Assembly (NCBI RefSeq): GCF_932526225.1
Contig: NC_064047.1
Location: forward strand, 10,894,494 to 10,958,493
DNA length: 64,000 bases
Direction: 5' to 3'
DNA from: Nematostella vectensis
Taxonomy: Eukaryota; Cnidaria; Anthozoa; Actiniaria; Edwardsiidae
The position numbers and the translations under genes are program-made. Shown piece by piece: positions 58,486 to 64,000 of the stretch (position 1 is the first letter of the stretch; every line of letters begins with the position of its first letter). The notes under the pieces were generated by a model. The model had not been told where the DNA came from, searched no databases, and saw nothing but the letters and a program-made list of their open reading frames with translations.

Positions 58486-59249
58486 CTGAGAGCAAGTCCC
58501 CTATTGAAGATCCATAATATAAAAACATAATCTTATAAAAATCAATTTGATTTTAACGTATTTTCTCGATTAAACGGGTACGCTTTACCCATATGATTAA
58601 AAAAGGCAAAATGTGTTGCTGTAGCTTTGTGTAAATTGTTTATGTGTGTCAAATTTACAGCCAGGTAATAATATGCATAATTGTAGGTAATCAATATAAA
58701 TGTTCTACCAAACGTTTCAGTGACGTTCTTTCGATGGGGCAATCGCCCAATTCTCTTTTGTTTGGGAAGGCCATGTTGTCTAAACGTTTTGTCTAAACTA
58801 TTGTACAGTGTCTAGGGATGCAACATTTCGGAACTGTTTACACTGGCACAGATCCGCAGAGATGCTTGGCGGGCGATGACCTAGGAAAAACGAAATATAA
58901 GAAAAAGGAACAACATCACCATAAAAGGTAGTCTCCCGCGCAGTCGTACTGACCTCTGTCACGCAAGGCACTTGAGCTTTATTGCGTGACAGCATAATTA
59001 CTAACTATGGTGACAGACGTCAGAAGTCTGCGCAAGAAAACTACAAAACAGGTAACCCTTCGCTGAGACTCTTTCCTTCCTAATCTGGTTCAAGATCCCG
59101 ACTACCGTGGTTGATCGAATAAGCGTTCGTCTCCCACCACCCCCCCCCCCCCCCCACCCCAACCACCAACCCCAGCCCCCTCCCCCCACAAAAAAAGAGA
59201 CCTCCCGGAATAAGCGCCTCTCCTAAACGTATTACACTTAAAGCCGCAT

Positions 59250-59477
59250 TGTCACCAGTTTACTTCCGGAAGTCTGCAGAAACCTCAACCGTTAAAAGAC
59301 AAAAGAATCTATTAGAATCCGAGATATTTAACAGGCCATCCGCTCTAAATTATCAGTCACATCCTCGAAGAAACTTCCAATAGACACACTGCTTTCAATA
59401 TTTTGAAACATTTTTCGCGTTTTCCGTTAAAAATCATCGGATAATGTTATTTAATCAACCAGAAGTAAACTGGCGAC
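59250..59477. mobile_element. MITE-like element, family B copy 3 (inverted)
   Basis: Begins TGTCACCAGTTTACTTCCGG and ends CCAGAAGTAAACTGGCGACA. It is the reverse complement of the copy at 5479-5706, including CCAATAGACACACTGCTTTC. Confidence 0.8.
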
Positions 59478-60083
59478 AATGCGGCTTTAATATCCTCCGA
59501 TGACGAGGGAGGGCAAATAAAACGAGCTTTTTCATTAGAAAAGAAGTAACGAAACTGACGAGTATACACGCGACAAAATCATATAATTGAAAGCTTGTTT
59601 TCGTTTGGTTATGGAAAGACTTTCTCTTTGTAATTGAAAAAGAACTTTCCATTAAAAAAAAATGACTAAAATAAACGCCTCCCCCGAAAAACCGCCGGGC
59701 CTGATAAATGACGGTAGGAGTGTTTTTTTTTAATAATGGATGAAATCTAGTGTTCAAGGAGCAATGGCAAAAAAAACTATAGCAAAAATATTATAGTGAT
59801 CGAAATATAGCATATATATATTCCAAAGTCTTACGTGACAGCAAATGCACTTCCAGTATTTAAGTATTATATATTTAATTACTAAAGAAAATGAAGTGTT
59901 GCTGCCAAGCAGGAGTTACCGGACAGGATGCGAAAACGGTAAGTGGTTAGCACATTCCCAACATCCACACACCCAAGCTAGATGATTATTCAATTTTTTG
60001 TTAAGAATAAAGTTAGGCTCCTTTGAATAATTGGTGCAGCAATTATAGTAGGATATACAAGGAAAGATTCGAGAAAGGCGCAA

Positions 60084-62935
60084 AGCTAAATATACGTAAC
60101 ACCAGTTAACACACATCCCACTGCCTTTAGCCCATTATGACAGCTATGGCCTTCGTCGTTAGAAGGTATAATATACGTAACACCAGTTAACACACATCCC
60201 ACTGCCTTTAGCCCATTATGACAGCTATGGCCTTTGTCGTTAGAAGGTATAATATACGTAACACCAGTTAACACATATCCCACTGCCTTTAGCCCATTAT
60301 GACAGCTATGGCCTTCGTCGTTAGGAAGTACAATATACGTAACACCAGTTAACACATATCCCACTCCCTTTAGCCCTTTAAAACAGCTATGCCCTTCGTC
60401 GTTAGGAGGTATAATATACATAGCACCAGTTAACACATATGCCACTGCCTTTAGCCCATTATGACAGCTATGGCCTTCGTCGTTAGGAGGTATAATATAC
60501 GTAACAACAGTTAACATATATCCCACTCCCTTTAGCCCTTTAAAACAGCTATGCCCTTCGTCGTTAGGAGGTATAATATACGTAGCACCAGTTAACACAT
60601 ATGCCACTGCCTTTAGCCCATTATGACAGCTATGGCCTTCGTCGTTAGGAGGTATAATATACGTAACACCAGTTAACACATATCCCACTGCCTTTAGCCC
60701 ATTATGACAGCTATGGCCTTCGTCGTTAGGAGGTATAATATACGTAACACCAGTTAACACATATCCCACTGCCTTTAGCCCATTATGACAGCTATGGCCT
60801 TCGTCGTTGGGAGGTATAATATACGTAACAACAGTTAACATATATCCCACTCCCTTTAGCCCTTTAAAACAGCTATGCCCTTCGTCGTTAGGAGGTATAA
60901 TATACGTAGCACCAGTTAACACATATCCCACTGCCTTTAGCCCATTATGACAGCTATGGCCTTCGTCGTTAGGAGGTATAATATACGTAGCACCAGTTAA
61001 CACATATGCCACTGCCTTTAGCCCATTATGACAGCTATGGCCTTCGTCGTTAGGAGGTATAATATACGTAACAACAGTTAACATATATCCCACTCCCTTT
61101 AGCCCTTTAAAACAGCTATGCCCTTCGTCGTTAGGAGGTATAATATACGTAGCACCAGTTAACACATATCCCACTGCCTTTAGCCCATTATGACAGCTAT
61201 GGCCTTCGTCGTTAGGAAGTATAATATACGTAACACCAGTTAACACATATCCCACTCCCTTTAGCCCTTTAAAACAGCTATGCCCTTCGTCGTTAGGAGG
61301 TATAATATACATAGCACCAGTTAACACATATGCCACTGCCTTTAGCCCATTATGACAGCTATGGCCTTCGTCGTTAGGAGGTATAATATACGTAACAACA
61401 GTTAACATATATCCCACTCCCTTTAGCCCTTTAAAACAGCTATGCCCTTCGTCGTTAGGAGGTATAATATACGTAGCACCAGTTAACACATATGCCACTG
61501 CCTTTAGCCCATTATGACAGCTATGGCCTTCGTCGTTAGGAGGTATAATATACGTAACACCAGTTAACACATATCCCACTGCCTTTAGCCCATTATGACA
61601 GCTATGGCCTTCGTCGTTGGGAGGTAAAATATACGTAACACCAGTTAACACATATCGCACTGCCTTTAGCCCTTTAAAACAGCTATGCCCTTCGTCGTTA
61701 GGAGGTATAATATACGTAGCACCAGTTAACACATATGCCACTGCCTTTAGCCCATTATGACAGCTATGGCCTTCGTCGTTAGGAGGTATAATATACGTAG
61801 CACCAGTTAACACATATGCCACTGCCTTTAGCCCATTATGACAGCTATGGCCTTCGTCGTTAGGAGGTATAATATACGTAACACCAGTTAACACATATCC
61901 CACTGCCTTTAGCCCATTATGACAGCTATGGCCTTCGTCGTTAGGAGGTATAATATACGTAACACCAGTTAACACATATCCCACTGCCTTTAGCCCATTA
62001 TGACAGCTATGGCCTTCGTCGTTGGGAGGTATAATATACGTAACACCAGTTAACACATATCCCACTGCCTTTAGCCCATTATGACAGCTATGGCCTTAGT
62101 CGTTAGGAGGTATAATATACGTAACACCAGTTAACACATATCCCACTGCCTTTAGCCCATTATGACAGCTATGGCCTTTGTCGTTAGAAGGTATAATATA
62201 CGTAACACCAGTTAACACATATCCCACTGCCTTTAGCCCATTATGACAGCTATGGCCTTCGTCGTTGGGAGGTATAATATACGTAACACCAGTTAACACA
62301 TATCCCACTGCCTTTAGCCCATTATGACAGCTATGGCCTTAGTCGTTAGGAGGTATAATATACGTAACACCAGTTAACACATATCCCACTGCCTTTAGCC
62401 CATTATGACAGCTATGGCCTTTGTCGTTAGAAGGTATAATATACGTAACACCAGTTAACACATATCCCACTCACTTTAGCCCATTATGACAGCTATGGCC
62501 TTCGTCGTTAGAAGGTATAATATACGTTACACCAGTTAACACATATCACACTGCCTTATGCGCATTATGACAGCTATGGCCTTCGTCGTTAAAAGGTATA
62601 ATATACGTAACACCAGTTAACACATATCGCACTGCCTTATGCGCATTATGACAGCTATGGCCTTCGTCGTCAGAAGGTATAATATACGTAACACCAGTTA
62701 AAAAAATATCCCACTGCCTTATGTGCATTATGACAGCTATGGCCTTCGTCGTTAGAAGGATAATATACGTAACACCAGTTAACACATATCCCACTGCCTT
62801 TAGCCCATTATGACAGCTATGGCCTTCGTCGTTGGGAGGTAAAATATACGTAACACCAGTTAACACATATCGCACTGCCTTTAGCCCATTATGAAAGCTA
62901 TGGCCTTCGTCGTTAGGAGGTATAACATACTGAGT
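60084..62935. repeat. 81-bp tandem array with higher-order variants and a 659-codon open frame
   Basis: About 35 copies of an 81-bp unit (words ATATACGTAACACCAGTTAA, ACTGCCTTTAGCCCATTATG, CAGCTATGGCCTTCGTCGTT). Two main variants, CCCATTATGACAG and CCCTTTAAAACAG, alternate in blocks, a higher-order pattern. Since 81 is 27 codons, the minus strand stays open for 659 codons (60086-62065), repeating GYVLTGVTYIIPPNDEGHSC. Stops at about 62,098 and 62,342 (TTAG variants) and frameshifts further right split the frame, so coding is unlikely. It begins about 12 bp inside the intron that follows exon 62947-63004. Confidence 0.9.
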
Positions 62936-62946
62936 TTGAACCATAC

Positions 62947-63968
62947 CTTGTTCACTTGAGTGGAAGAAGTCGATCTGTTGGTCCTTCAAAACTTCACAAA
63001 AATACTACAAATAATACAACAAAAGAAGTAACAATCAGTTTTAACAAATACAGCATTAAATTGGGGAATATTACAGACATTCTTTAGTGTACCAAAAGGA
63101 AAAAGGCGGATGGGTACAACAGATAAATCAGAGGCAGTTAGAGGGAAGGGGGTTTAAGGAAGATGGGCTGAAAACGCACAGTACCATCTTGTTACCTGAA
63201 TGATCTTAGCGTCTGAAAAGTGAATCTCAAGTCTATTTAGAACTTCAACCTCGTCCTAGAATGAGCGAAATACAAAATACTTTATGAGCTCAACTAACAA
63301 GTAATGGTAACAGCTTATTAGGTAGAGTAAAAGGTGATGAATTAATCCCCAAACTCCTTTTATCCAGTAGACAATTACAACTGTATACAGCGTAGCCTGG
63401 GCAGATTGTAGCCCTGTGCAGTATTTGCCTCTCACCAATGGGTTACGGGTTCAATTGCTGGCTTCGACGCGAATTGATTTTTTTGGTTCTCGCTTATGCT
63501 CGAGTTTTTTGGTTCTCGCTTTTGCTCCGAGAGGTATTCTACGGGTTATCCGGCTTTCGTCTTAACATTAACAAGCAAATCCGATCTAAATTGTATTCTT
63601 TGTCAGATATTAGTCGCTTGGAGGCTGCGTGAGGCGCTTTCTATGCTATGGTCTCGACAAAATAGGGGACTGGCGCTAATAGATCACGTGACTGTTTGGG
63701 TGGCAAACTAGCGCGCGCTCAGGTTATAGCGGCAAAATAACAGCAACAAAGAGCAACTTATTCAGCGCTTACGAAAAAAGCCAGATTGTTTTTATTCAAA
63801 GTTCAGTTACATTTTTCATTTCTGATTTTTTTCTTTGATAATTTTGTTTTGAATTTGCCACCCATAAAGGTCACGTGATCTCTTAGCGCAAGTCTACTGC
63901 AAGGAGGGTAATAAACTACCCGAATTCATTTAAGACTTACACTCGGTTGCTTCACCTGCGAACGATCC
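62947..63968 (-). CDS. Three exons of an unrecognised gene (partial)
   Basis: Minus-strand exons with consistent phases: 63941-63968 (28-nt microexon, DRSQVKQPS), 63196-63255 (DEVEVLNRLEIHFSDAKIIQ) and 62947-63004 (YFCEVLKDQQIDFFHSSEQ). Acceptors are TTTTTATAG, CATTCTAG and TTATTTGTAG; donors are GTAAGT, GTAACA and GTATGG. The joined peptide of about 48 residues is charged and probably helical. No family is recognised. The gene continues upstream beyond the right edge; no downstream exon was found beyond the 81-bp array. Confidence 0.55.
63698..63895. mobile_element. Short dispersed element, family K copy 2
   Basis: Starts GGGTGGCAAACTAGCGCGC and has GAATTTGCCACCCATAAAGG near the right, so its ends are inverted (TGGCAAA/TTTGCCA). 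Related to 58,304-58,485. Confidence 0.6.
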
Positions 63969-64000
63969 CTATAAAAAAAAGTGTCTTATGTTAGTATCTG

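Larger units (their letters stand above)
56650..59249. other. Intergenic DNA upstream of the 242-aa gene
   Basis: Probably holds the 5' UTR and promoter of the minus-strand gene. Beyond that it contains (CAGA)n near 56,995, C-tracts at 57,299-57,320, 58,217-58,235 and 59,139-59,155, and small repeats. No exon is recognised. Confidence 0.45.

Noticed and set aside
59891-59940. Plus-strand ATG with Cys-rich start and a GTAAGT donor (MKCCCQAGVTGQDAKT)
   Set aside because: An attractive first-exon shape, but no following exon could be found, and the next 3 kb is the 81-bp array.

Overview
This is animal nuclear DNA: intron-rich genes with GT-AG splicing, AATAAA signals, many small inverted-repeat elements and very many tandem repeats. 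Base composition, repeat style and protein similarities suggest a cnidarian, most likely a sea anemone such as Nematostella. That identification is inference; no database was searched.

Layout. (1) About 1-8,262, minus strand: the 5' part of a secreted/GPI-type alkaline phosphatase (signal-peptide exon plus two catalytic exons). Its first intron is packed with MITE-like elements, and the gene runs off the left edge. (2) About 10,598-30,273, minus: a CDK8/CDK19 Mediator kinase. Most C-terminal exons splice in frame, but the HRD catalytic-loop exon and the N-lobe exon are not found, one exon ends in a stop, one carries a +1 frameshift and one junction does not close in phase. Two larger mobile elements lie in its introns: an unclassified TIR element (17,978-21,665) and a TTAA-flanked transposon with a Mutator-like/Kolobok-type transposase (22,957-26,123). 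(3) 34,577-48,674, plus: a complete 16-exon AP180/CALM clathrin-assembly gene (657 aa), head to head with the CDK8 locus. (4) 53,695-56,649, minus: a complete six-exon gene for an unrecognised 242-aa protein. (5) 62,947-63,968, minus: three exons of an unrecognised gene, followed by a ~2.85 kb array of an 81-bp unit.

The main discovery is a repeated architecture. At least seven tandem arrays start exactly on an exon boundary, and each unit copies the last or first bases of the exon plus its splice site (in one case, the stop codon). The AP180 intron 44,577-47,932 consists of about 21 copies of its own 5' splice junction (54-bp unit) followed by about 38 copies of its own 3' splice junction (57-bp unit). 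The CDK8 locus has two donor-derived arrays, one acceptor-derived array and one stop-codon-derived array; the phosphatase has a donor-derived array. So three unrelated neighbouring genes carry dozens of decoy splice sites made from their own junctions. This points to a splice-junction-seeded tandem duplication process that enlarges introns.

The genes have no obvious shared pathway: phosphatase (cell surface), Mediator kinase (nucleus) and AP180 (endocytosis) are ordinary metazoan neighbours.
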